DNA from: Chitinophagaceae bacterium
GTDB lineage: Bacteria; Bacteroidota; Bacteroidia; Chitinophagales; Chitinophagaceae
NCBI GenBank assembly: GCA_017307755.1
Contig: JAFKGQ010000008.1
Location: 1 to 64,000 of the forward strand
Length of the DNA: 64,000 bases
Direction of reading: 5' to 3'
How positions within the stretch are numbered: position 1 is the first letter of the stretch; every line of letters begins with the position of its first letter. This document shows positions 16,525-24,229 of this stretch, in pieces. The notes beneath the pieces are model-generated. The model did not search any database. It saw nothing but the letters and a program-made list of their open reading frames with translations, and was not told the origin of the DNA. The position numbers were made by a program, and so were the translations under genes.

Positions 16525-19500
16525 TTAAATATCAACTTTATACCTGCCTCCACCGTACGCAAAGGAGGCAACACCAAACCTTGCGTCTCGGGGTCAGTAC
16601 CCTTGTATCTTGTGAAAGTGACAAGGTTCTGCGCCTGCACAAAAACTCTCCCTCCGCCGCAGCGAAAACGCTTCATCCACTCACCGGCCGGCTGCCACGA
16701 CAACGCAATGGTCTTTAGCCGCAAAAAAGAGGCGTCCGTCATAGCGGCGCTGCTGGAGGTATAATAACCCAGTTGCCTGCCCGCCGCTGTGCTCATGCTC
16801 GTAGTCAGCTGCTGATAGACGGCGGTCTGACCACTACGTGTCCACCGGTCACTAATAGCAACGGACTGGTTCGTCAACATACCGGGGCTCAACATACCCG
16901 GCGGGTTCCTTAAAAAGAGGGACAGCTGATAGTCCATGCCTTTCTGCATACGTCCTTCTACGTGCACGTCCAACTGGAAACCACCTACCCGCAGACTGCT
17001 GTAGACGCCACCGTACCAGCGAGGGTCCCAGTCGCCGATCACCACCCTGTCGGCATCATTGATCTTGCCGTCATGATTGACATCCATGAACCGAAATGTT
17101 CCTGTCCCCGTGTCCACACCCGACAACTTGTATGTCTTCAATACATTGATGGACTGTCCGGGCACCAGAGAGCTGGCATAGTTGCTGGTGCTGAGATGGG
17201 GGAAGGCTGCCAGTATCGTCTTTGGCGCATTGGCATTGAGTCCCATCGACCATTTTACTTTACATGTATTTACCAGTTCCGTCTGCAGGGTCAGCTCCCA
17301 GCCTGATACCCTAAGAACAGCCCCTGAGTTCCGCACTTCCGACTTAAACCCCGTCTGCGATGGCAGAGCATACGGGATGAGCTGGTTTGAACACCGGTTG
17401 ATATAATAAGCAGCCTTGACATAGACGATACCCCGCCAAAAACCCAGGTCCAGGGCCGTCTCCTGTTTGACCACTTTTTCCCATGCAAGATTGGGGTTCG
17501 CCAGGTTGATAGGATAAAAACCATTGATACCCTGGTAAGGTGTGGTCGTCGTGGTTGACCAGGCGGTCCTGTACCTGTAATCCCCGATGGCATCGTTGCC
17601 CGTCACGCCATAGCTCCCGCTGAGCTTGGCAAGACTAAGCCATGGCAGCCGGCTGCGAAAAAAGTCTCCTTTGTTAAAGATCCAGGCCGCACCGATCGCG
17701 CCAAAATTGCCGAACTGCCGGCCGGGACCAAATCTGCTGGAACCATCCCTGCGGGCGGTGAGGTTCAGGATATAGGTATTGTTCCAGTTGAGATGCACCC
17801 TCCCAAAAACGGCGGAATAACGATAGTCCGTCACCTGTCCATCATCCGACGTCTGACCCGCGGCGGACAGGCTGCCCAGTAGCGCATCGCTGGTGTATCC
17901 CGTGGCGGACAACGTAGATATGGTATTGCGCTGCCACTGCCAGCTCCCCCCGGCAAGAAAGTTCATCGCCAGTCGGCCCAACGTATCCCTTCTTTCTATC
18001 TGCGGCTCAAAGATCCAGCTACGATAATTTGAAGTGGCGGCATAGCTGCTGCCGGTGGGTGAAAAGGCAGGGTCCTGCGCCTGGATGGGTATGACGCCAT
18101 TCTCCGACACGTGCACATTGTTGACGCCTCCATTTGCCAGCACCGACCAATGCCGGAGGACCCGATGGGTCCTGGAAAGATCATAGTGCGCATGGACATT
18201 CACCAGCACGTTGCTGGATCGCGCCTCATAAGTTTCCAGCATGACGGCATAAGGATTGGCGACACTGATCCCGCCGGGCTCGAATTGTAGTTTGCCCGCT
18301 GTATCGTAGGCGGACGGCGCATTGGGCGCAATAAATATAAAAGAGCTGAGATCATTGATGTATTGTTTGTTATGGTCCAGCCCCAACAAGCCTGTGACCT
18401 GCACGTCCAGCAGCCCGTTCTTCGAGACATGATCCAGGCTGGTAGTCAGCGTCCCTAATGTATTCGACGGCTGTCCGGGGAAGACATTCGTCTCCCTGAG
18501 ATAATGCAGCGCCACCCTGCATCCCGTATATGCGCCGGCATGGACAAATGCCGCGTCGGCTGTCATACGGGGCGCCTGCCCACCCATCAGCAGCTTGGGA
18601 TAGTTGGTATAGCGGGTAGTATCCCAGGCTACGAGCTCCGGTGCATGGACGATATCTTCGCTGACACCGTCATTGCGAAGGGCTTCCCTCCGCATACGGA
18701 GATAGGCATCCGTCCTCAAAAGCCGGGGTACCCTTGTGACACCGCTGTAACCCGCGGCATATTGCAGTTGCCATTTCCCCTCTTCCGCCCTGGCTTTCCT
18801 GGTGGTGATCAGGATGACCCCATTGGCGCCCCGGGAGCCGTAGATCGCGGTAGCATCTGCGTCCTTCAACAATTTGACGCTCTCGATATCCGCCGGGTTG
18901 AGGACGACGGCAGGGCTCAGCGATCCGGCTGCATTGCTCACGGGCAGATTGGAAAGACTGATATTGTTGGGAGCATAGGGTATCCCGTTCACCAGGATCA
19001 ACGGGTCCGTTATATTGGCGATGGAGCCTGGTCCCCGTACGATCAGTTTTACACCTGCTCCGTTGACACCGCTGGTTTGCGTCACCGAAAGACCAGGCAT
19101 CCAGCCCGACAGCATCAGCAAGGGGTTTGACACAGGCTGGATCTCGAAGTTGTGCGCCTTCATAATGGCGACGTCCCCGGTGGAGAGGACGGTAAAGCCT
19201 TTGTAATAGTTTGTCACCAGTATCTCGCCCAACTGTTCAGGCACGGGCTGGAGTATCACCTGTACGACGGCTGCATCCGGCAAGAGACATACGACGGTCT
19301 TCCGCCCGATGTGCGATACTTCGACGCTGTCCTGCATACCCGAGACAGCGAGGACAATAACGCCGTCCTGGTGGGTACGGATGACCTTTCCGATACCTTT
19401 CAGCCGGACGTTGGCGCCGGTCAGCGGCTCGTGTCGCTCGTTCAGGACATGGAGGGTGATGACCCTGTCGGTCCCCGTTAGGTCCGGATGTTCCGTCATG

Positions 19501-19850
19501 TACTGCACAGATGCTGAAGGCTTGATAAAGATCATCGGTCCTTCCGGCTCCAGTTTCAAGCCGTAGGGGGACAGCAGTCCATTCAGCGTTTCAAATGTGG
19601 CATCACGGGTATTCAGGGTGAACCGTATGTTGTGTTCCAACCCTGCAATATGTGTTTCACAATGGCATTGCTTCTCCAGTACACGCCGCAGCCTGGCCGG
19701 CGTGAGGTCCCGCTCGTTGATAGTAAATACGGTATGCGTAATATCACTTTGAGCTCTCATAGCACATGGCAAGAACAAATAGGTGGCGATCAGGACCGAT
19801 ATAGAACAACAATGCCTTATCGACGTGATACGCCGGGCGATGGTTGTCAT
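16521..19850 (-). CDS. SusC/RagA-family TonB-dependent transporter with STN domain (locus 2)
   Basis: The 1109-residue product carries a signal peptide (residues 1-33), an STN domain (about 40-110, with FTLNTRDATFETLNGLLSPY), a carboxypeptidase-regulatory-like domain (about 128-205), the plug motif AIYGSRGANGVILITTRK at about 330-350 and a barrel that ends in IKLIFK. STN domains pass the signal of substrate binding to FecR, which matches the gene order. An EF-hand-like segment DVNHDGKINDADRVVIGDWD lies late in the barrel, a common SusC insert. A strong terminator precedes the gene, so it probably has its own promoter in the 216-base gap after fecR. Confidence 0.94.
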   Translation of the reverse strand: MTTIARRITSIRHCCSISVLIATYLFLPCAMRAQSDITHTVFTINERDLTPARLRRVLEKQCHCETHIAGLEHNIRFTLNTRDATFETLNGLLSPYGLKLEPEGPMIFIKPSASVQYMTEHPDLTGTDRVITLHVLNERHEPLTGANVRLKGIGKVIRTHQDGVIVLAVSGMQDSVEVSHIGRKTVVCLLPDAAVVQVILQPVPEQLGEILVTNYYKGFTVLSTGDVAIMKAHNFEIQPVSNPLLMLSGWMPGLSVTQTSGVNGAGVKLIVRGPGSIANITDPLILVNGIPYAPNNISLSNLPVSNAAGSLSPAVVLNPADIESVKLLKDADATAIYGSRGANGVILITTRKARAEEGKWQLQYAAGYSGVTRVPRLLRTDAYLRMRREALRNDGVSEDIVHAPELVAWDTTRYTNYPKLLMGGQAPRMTADAAFVHAGAYTGCRVALHYLRETNVFPGQPSNTLGTLTTSLDHVSKNGLLDVQVTGLLGLDHNKQYINDLSSFIFIAPNAPSAYDTAGKLQFEPGGISVANPYAVMLETYEARSSNVLVNVHAHYDLSRTHRVLRHWSVLANGGVNNVHVSENGVIPIQAQDPAFSPTGSSYAATSNYRSWIFEPQIERRDTLGRLAMNFLAGGSWQWQRNTISTLSATGYTSDALLGSLSAAGQTSDDGQVTDYRYSAVFGRVHLNWNNTYILNLTARRDGSSRFGPGRQFGNFGAIGAAWIFNKGDFFRSRLPWLSLAKLSGSYGVTGNDAIGDYRYRTAWSTTTTTPYQGINGFYPINLANPNLAWEKVVKQETALDLGFWRGIVYVKAAYYINRCSNQLIPYALPSQTGFKSEVRNSGAVLRVSGWELTLQTELVNTCKVKWSMGLNANAPKTILAAFPHLSTSNYASSLVPGQSINVLKTYKLSGVDTGTGTFRFMDVNHDGKINDADRVVIGDWDPRWYGGVYSSLRVGGFQLDVHVEGRMQKGMDYQLSLFLRNPPGMLSPGMLTNQSVAISDRWTRSGQTAVYQQLTTSMSTAAGRQLGYYTSSSAAMTDASFLRLKTIALSWQPAGEWMKRFRCGGGRVFVQAQNLVTFTRYKGTDPETQGLVLPPLRTVEAGIKLIFK

Positions 19851-19872
19851 TAAATGTTTTTGTTGATCCGGA

Positions 19873-19917
19873 AAAAATTACCAGGCACTCCGGTCATTCA
19901 CCGGAGGCCTGCCTGGC
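19873..19917 (-). terminator. Strong intrinsic terminator between fecR and susC (locus 2)
   Basis: CTCCGGT (19889-19895) pairs with ACCGGAG (19901-19907), and this stem is extended by CCAGGC (19882-19887) with GCCTGG (19912-19917). On the minus strand it is followed by TAATTTTTT. It would end the sigma-fecR transcript and uncouple it from susC-susD, or act as an attenuator in front of susC. Confidence 0.72.
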
Positions 19918-20066
19918 AGTTTGGAATGTGCTAATAGGATTGACTGTGCAATAGGTAAGATTTACTGCGCGTAAGTGTATGCGCGAATAAGGACAGGAGT
20001 TGGTCTGGTTGTCTGTTCTAAAAAAGGTTTAATGGTAATGGGACCTGATTGGGCAACCCCTACAAA

Positions 20067-21290
20067 TCATCTTTTTACGATGATCGTACTATCACGGATC
20101 TCAAAATGAAGATCAGGTAGTTCCAACAGCTTCAGCAATCTCGGCAGCGAGATGCTGTGCGCTATATTACCCGAACCCAAAGATTTGATCCTGACATCTT
20201 TTTCTATGCGAACTTTCATTCCGTGCCACTGTGCCAGTTGGCAAATGGCGGCACGAAGATCAAGGTCGTCGAAATTGAAATATCCGTCTTTCCAGGATAA
20301 GGCTTTGGAAAGGTCGACATCTACAACTTTAATAGGCTGGTCATCGCTGATCTGCGCCTTTTGGCCCGGGTGAAGTTCAACCACATCTTTTTTATGATGC
20401 ACTTTTACTTTACCCTGCTGCAGGATGACGGTCTGCACCGGCTCGTCCGTATAATTACGCACGGCAAACTGCGTTCCCAGCACTTCTATTTTTTTGTTCC
20501 CCGCCAGGACGTTGAAAGGATGCTGTGGATCAGGCTGTACATCAAAAAATGCCTCTCCTTCCAGCTCTACCACCCGGCTGCCACCGGCGAACGTCACAGG
20601 GAACTTAAGGTAAGAACCCGCATTTACCACTGCGTGCGTTCCATCCGGAAGCATCAACTCATATTTAGTACCGAAGGGCGCATGAAATATATTATACTGC
20701 AACCCCGGTGTTGAAATGTCCTCTCTATATAATATGTCCGATATGCCAGCATAGCTCAACAGGTCCGTATGATACACCAGCTTATTATCATCCATGGCTG
20801 TGACCATGGCGCCTTGAAGAGCCACGCGGCCTTTTACAGCGGGGTTCACCTGCACCGACAATCCATCCTGCAATGCCAGACTTGCATTGAGGGAGGACGC
20901 CGGCGTCACCGCCAGGTATGGCTCACTGATCACCGGCGTATTCTCCTCTTGTTTTGAATGGCTCCAAAGATATGCACAGGCGCCGGCGAGGGCTATAAAT
21001 ACAGCCGCCGCTGCAAAACGCCGGTATCGGCGGATCATAGGAGTACGCCGCTGTGACAGCAGGTGTTGGTCTCTTAATGCCTCATATTTCCTCCACGTGG
21101 CATCCTTATCTACCATAACCCCACCCCTTACAGTCCCGACCATCGCCTCCTCCCGGGTTTCCTCTTCCAGGAACCTGCGGTTTGAAGGAGATGAGTCCCG
21201 CCAGAACTCCAGCTCCCTTCGTTCAGAAGGGGCTATATTCTCACGTAACTGCCGGACTATCAATTGGGCAATATGGGCTTCATTCGCCAT
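20067..21290 (-). CDS. FecR-family anti-sigma factor (locus 2)
   Basis: The frame is open to 21350, but the ATG at 21290 (MANEAHIAQLIVRQL) gives the usual FecR start. The product has a cytoplasmic part, one membrane segment (FAAAAVFIALAGACAYLW, about residues 85-105), the FecR domain (PFGTKYELMLPDGTHAVVNA through VEVLGTQFAVRNY-like text) and a C-terminal STN-fold part (FNFDDLDLRAAICQLAQWHG). It should hold the sigma factor of 21401-22015 and receive the signal of the SusC at 16521-19850. It is followed on the minus strand by a strong terminator. Confidence 0.92.
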   Translation of the reverse strand: MANEAHIAQLIVRQLRENIAPSERRELEFWRDSSPSNRRFLEEETREEAMVGTVRGGVMVDKDATWRKYEALRDQHLLSQRRTPMIRRYRRFAAAAVFIALAGACAYLWSHSKQEENTPVISEPYLAVTPASSLNASLALQDGLSVQVNPAVKGRVALQGAMVTAMDDNKLVYHTDLLSYAGISDILYREDISTPGLQYNIFHAPFGTKYELMLPDGTHAVVNAGSYLKFPVTFAGGSRVVELEGEAFFDVQPDPQHPFNVLAGNKKIEVLGTQFAVRNYTDEPVQTVILQQGKVKVHHKKDVVELHPGQKAQISDDQPIKVVDVDLSKALSWKDGYFNFDDLDLRAAICQLAQWHGMKVRIEKDVRIKSLGSGNIAHSISLPRLLKLLELPDLHFEIRDSTIIVKR

Positions 21291-21400
21291 GCGGATCTTG
21301 AATGGTTTAATGGATGGTTTCTCATCTGGATTTGCAATCGTCCTGTACAATAAAATAGACGTGCGACAGGATCAATGCGGAAGAGAAAATCCATCTTTTT

Positions 21401-22015
21401 TCAATTTTTTTCTGCCAACATTCTTAATAAGAAGAGAATCAATAATATATGTAGACCTTTACTGACGGCTGCCGCATACAGCTCTTCAGTAGCCTGCTGA
21501 ACATACGTCCTGACAGTCCTTTCGCTGACACCCAACTGCGCTGCTACCTCTTTTGCGGGCACTTTCTCCAACACGCTCAGCCTGTAGGCTATACGTAAAT
21601 GGGCCGGCAGTTTCCCAACCTCGGCCCATAAAAAATACGCCAATTCCGCCCTAAGAACTTTGTAATCAGCCTCATTCTCCCGCGTCGTCTCCTCCGACCT
21701 GGCCACCCATGCAGGACGAAGCTCCCACAATTTTTTCCGGCGCTGGTCCTTCCGCAGCATATCCAGACACAAGTTCCTGATCGTCTCATGGAGAAAACCC
21801 TCCACGTGACTGATGCTTTCCATCTCTTCCCTATGTTCAAGTAATTTGAGAAAGCCCTGCGCAATAGCATCTTCCACATTCTCACGATGGGACAGCAGCT
21901 GAAAGGCCAGGGCGGCCAGCCGCTCGTGTAGATGGTCCATTATGATCTTGAAAGCCTGATTGTCCCCGTCACGGATCTTTTCGATCAGAAGAGGGTCTAA
22001 ATACTCCTGCTCCAT
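21401..22015 (-). CDS. ECF sigma factor, FecI-like, with hydrophobic C-terminal tail (locus 2)
   Basis: This 204-residue protein has sigma region 2 (FKIIMDHLHERLAALAFQLL, EDAIAQGFLKLLEHREEM) and region 4 (LPAHLRIAYRLSVLEKVPAK followed by a helix-turn-helix, LGVSERTVRTYVQQATEEL). The last residues form a hydrophobic run (LHILLILFLLRML) after region 4, as on the other two free-standing sigma factors here. It precedes a FecR gene by about 110 bases and should activate the second transport locus. The start codon is the first ATG, which gives a normal region 2 start. Confidence 0.9.
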   Translation of the reverse strand: MEQEYLDPLLIEKIRDGDNQAFKIIMDHLHERLAALAFQLLSHRENVEDAIAQGFLKLLEHREEMESISHVEGFLHETIRNLCLDMLRKDQRRKKLWELRPAWVARSEETTRENEADYKVLRAELAYFLWAEVGKLPAHLRIAYRLSVLEKVPAKEVAAQLGVSERTVRTYVQQATEELYAAAVSKGLHILLILFLLRMLAEKN

Positions 22016-22201
22016 GTTTCATGTACAGTTCTGGTTACGAATGTATAGGACGAGGTTATGTAATTAACGTACAACTGTAACAGGAGATTGACGGGTTTGC
22101 GATGATAAATAAAGGTAATAAAAAAAACACTCCTTTTATGACCATATTTTCCCCGGGTGGGACTATAATGAGGGGAGAACTTTGTGGGAACAGCCTTATC
22201 C

Positions 22202-22447
22202 ATGACAAAGCGATCCACCATCGGACAGGAGATCTTATATTACGGCTTTCTGGCCGTCTGTATACTCGGCTTCTGCTTTTCCTGCTGCGGGTTCCTGTTT
22301 TACAGACTGCTGGTAAAGCCGCTGGTGTTTTGTCTGATATTGCTGGCAATGCTTCCTTTGACGGGGGCATCAATGCTTTTCCGCCAGCTCCATACACTGG
22401 CTGCAGAAAAGAATGAAAAGAATGATGTTCCTGTCGGAAAAGCGTAA
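22202..22447 (+). CDS. Possible small two-helix membrane protein (81 aa)
   Basis: From the ATG at 22202 the frame encodes two hydrophobic segments (about residues 11-34 and 38-62) with a charged end. The next best promoter-like text, GAACTTTG, lies 8-15 bases before it and would give a nearly leaderless message. The last 78 bases run antisense through the 3' end of the sigma gene at 22370-22975. Hydrophobic frames antisense to coding sequence can be chance, and the region could instead be an empty 350-base gap between the two sigma genes. Confidence 0.35.
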   Translation: MTKRSTIGQEILYYGFLAVCILGFCFSCCGFLFYRLLVKPLVFCLILLAMLPLTGASMLFRQLHTLAAEKNEKNDVPVGKA

Positions 22448-22975
22448 ACGAAGGAATTGTAAGGCTTTACCCTTATGCTCCTTTACGGTATGAATGGAAA
22501 TATTCATATGCTCCGCGATCTCGTCGTTCTTCATGCCTTCCAGATAAGCCATTTTAAATACCTGACGACGTTTTTCGGGAAGCTTTTCTATCTCTGTATA
22601 AATCTCCTGCATCAACTCTGCCCGGATCATCTGGTTCAACACCAGCTCCTGGCCCTTTTCTTCTTCCAGATATAAAAGCTCTTTACGGGAAGACTCTCTC
22701 ACCTGAAGATGCCGGAGAAAGTTCAAACATGCATTACGGGTAGTAATATACAGGAATGCCTTTATGTTCTGGGGTGTGGCGAAGTCTTCGTGTTTTTGCC
22801 ACAATTTGACATAAGTATCTTTCACGATATCTTCCGCATCCTGATGATCGCCCACCAACTGAGAAGCAAAATAACAAAGGGGGCGATAATGCAATTGAAA
22901 GAAGGATGTGAATGCATGTGGATCACCCTTTTGAAATTCAGTGATGATATCCGGATTAAGTTCAGGATGGTCCAT
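22370..22975 (-). CDS. Orphan ECF sigma factor with hydrophobic C-terminal tail
   Basis: The 201-residue product is a standard Bacteroidota ECF sigma: region 2 (AFTSFFQLHYRPLCYFASQL, AEDIVKDTYVKLWQKH), region 4 (LPEKRRQVFKMAYLEGMKND then a helix-turn-helix, MNISIHTVKEHKGKALQFL). It ends with a hydrophobic stretch (NIILFILFCSQCM). No FecR gene follows; downstream lies the locus 2 sigma gene instead, and upstream the DUF4397 gene on the same strand. It may answer to a FecR elsewhere or, since it sits next to the locus 2 sigma gene, work in the same cascade. Confidence 0.88.
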   Translation of the reverse strand: MDHPELNPDIITEFQKGDPHAFTSFFQLHYRPLCYFASQLVGDHQDAEDIVKDTYVKLWQKHEDFATPQNIKAFLYITTRNACLNFLRHLQVRESSRKELLYLEEEKGQELVLNQMIRAELMQEIYTEIEKLPEKRRQVFKMAYLEGMKNDEIAEHMNISIHTVKEHKGKALQFLRLRFSDRNIILFILFCSQCMELAEKH

Positions 22976-23177
22976 GTGTAATCTCCTTTTTAACTAAGTT
23001 TATGAGAATTGTTTAAATAGAATATGCCTTTCTTCTAATAGGACCAGTGAAGGTTTTCGGTTTATAATCATCATATTAGGAACACGAGATCTGAACTTGC
23101 AGGTGTGGCACCACTAAACTACCTAAATAATACTGAAATCACAAAAAAAATGTCTGCCGTGGGCAGTTAAAACCAAG

Positions 23178-23204
23178 CCCCCATCCGGCCTTCCGGAAAG
23201 GGGG
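23178..23204 (-). terminator. Hairpin after the DUF4397 gene, probable terminator
   Basis: CCCCC (23178-23182) pairs with GGGGG (23200-23204) and, inside, CCGG pairs with CCGG over a four-base loop. On the minus strand a modest T-rich stretch (CTTGGTTTT) follows. It lies 17 bases beyond the stop of the gene at 23221 and separates it from the sigma gene. Confidence 0.5.
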
Positions 23205-23220
23205 TTTAAGGTTAGGGGTG

Positions 23221-23946
23221 CTAATAATTAGCAACAGAAAATACAGTCAATGGCGTCGTACTGCTGGGATCTGTTGACCCCGCGATAATGATGGTACTGT
23301 TCTTAAATCTTGGGTACGACCAGCTAAAAGAGGTTAAAGAATCTCCCGTGGCCTGATCTCTGATGTCAAATCCATAACTACCGCCTGCTGCCATCGTAGC
23401 GGCATATTTCTTAAAATCGGAGTTCTGCCGGTAGCTCAGTGTAGTTATCGGCGTGTGGCTGGGATCACCAGTCAAGTTGACTATAAGCGATTTACCACCC
23501 GTGGCAAGGTTGATAAACCGTACACCCGCTGAGCTGTCCGCATAGGAAGGTATATTATCCTGTATCAGCGTCGTGTCCGCATGTGCCGTATCACCTGAAA
23601 GGAAAAAAGAATATATACTGCCCGACTGCAGTGTCATGCTGCCCTTAAAGATCTTGAATGCAGTGTCCGTGATAGGCACCACCAGCAAGGGATTCGTACC
23701 CGCCACTCTCGAATACAGCTGTGACGCACCATAACCCACCTGTACCATGGTACTGCCGCCGGTCGGGCCAATATAATATCTTCCGGTAGTGTCGTCGCCA
23801 AACCGCGGCACAATCGCATTACCACCTGCCATGGCATGGATGACCGTGATGGAGGCCGGAGCCGGGACAACCTTTGCTTTCTGACAGGCAATGTCCGCAG
23901 CCACTGATAGGACTGCGATCCCAAACATTAGTCGGATGGTTCTCAT
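23221..23946 (-). CDS. DUF4397-type cell-envelope protein
   Basis: This 241-residue product has a short signal region with a cysteine at 21 (DIACQKAK; the residue at -3 is unusual for a lipobox) and two beta-sandwich-like halves. The phrases ITVIHAMAGGNAIVPRF and VRFINLATGGKSLIVNLTGD are the strands that define DUF4397 in Bacteroidota, where it occurs in many surface lipoproteins of unknown role. It is transcribed from a single-gene unit and ends in a hairpin terminator. Its neighbours give no clue to function. Confidence 0.75.
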   Translation of the reverse strand: MRTIRLMFGIAVLSVAADIACQKAKVVPAPASITVIHAMAGGNAIVPRFGDDTTGRYYIGPTGGSTMVQVGYGASQLYSRVAGTNPLLVVPITDTAFKIFKGSMTLQSGSIYSFFLSGDTAHADTTLIQDNIPSYADSSAGVRFINLATGGKSLIVNLTGDPSHTPITTLSYRQNSDFKKYAATMAAGGSYGFDIRDQATGDSLTSFSWSYPRFKNSTIIIAGSTDPSSTTPLTVFSVANY

Positions 23947-24146
23947 GAAAAGTTAGTTATACATTTTAGGGTGTTATAAGACAACAGGATAGGTGTCTAT
24001 CTTTTCTTCATACGCAAGGTGGTGGTGGAAATAATAGCAAGAGGTTTAATGATCGGGGGATGAGAGCATAGGCTCCCTGCTCATAGAAACACGCTTGCCG
24101 GAAAAAGGGACTACTCCGGGTAAAGAAAAACCTGTAGAAACAAAAT

Positions 24147-24178
24147 AAAAAAAGGCCTCCGCCGGAAGACGGACGCCT
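24147..24178 (-). terminator. Intrinsic terminator after the OmpA-family gene
   Basis: On the minus strand AGGC and CCG pair with CGG and GCCT around a short loop, followed by seven T residues (24147-24153). It lies about 50 bases beyond the stop of the gene at 24230, in the 283-base gap before the DUF4397 start; nothing else was found in that gap. Confidence 0.72.
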
Positions 24179-24229
24179 GTGTTATGGCAAATTCTAATTC
24201 AGGTGCTGTTTGATGGGCCTCTCGCCCCT

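Noticed and set aside
18504..19130. 208-codon frame opposite susC of locus 2
   Set aside because: It is an antisense shadow; the minus-strand SusC motifs run through the whole stretch.
23085..23135. tRNA-like text on the minus strand (GGTAGTTTAGTGG, then a T-arm-like stretch)
   Set aside because: The D-arm-like and T-arm-like pieces are too close together, with no anticodon arm and no acceptor stem. It could be a decayed tRNA piece, but chance is as likely.
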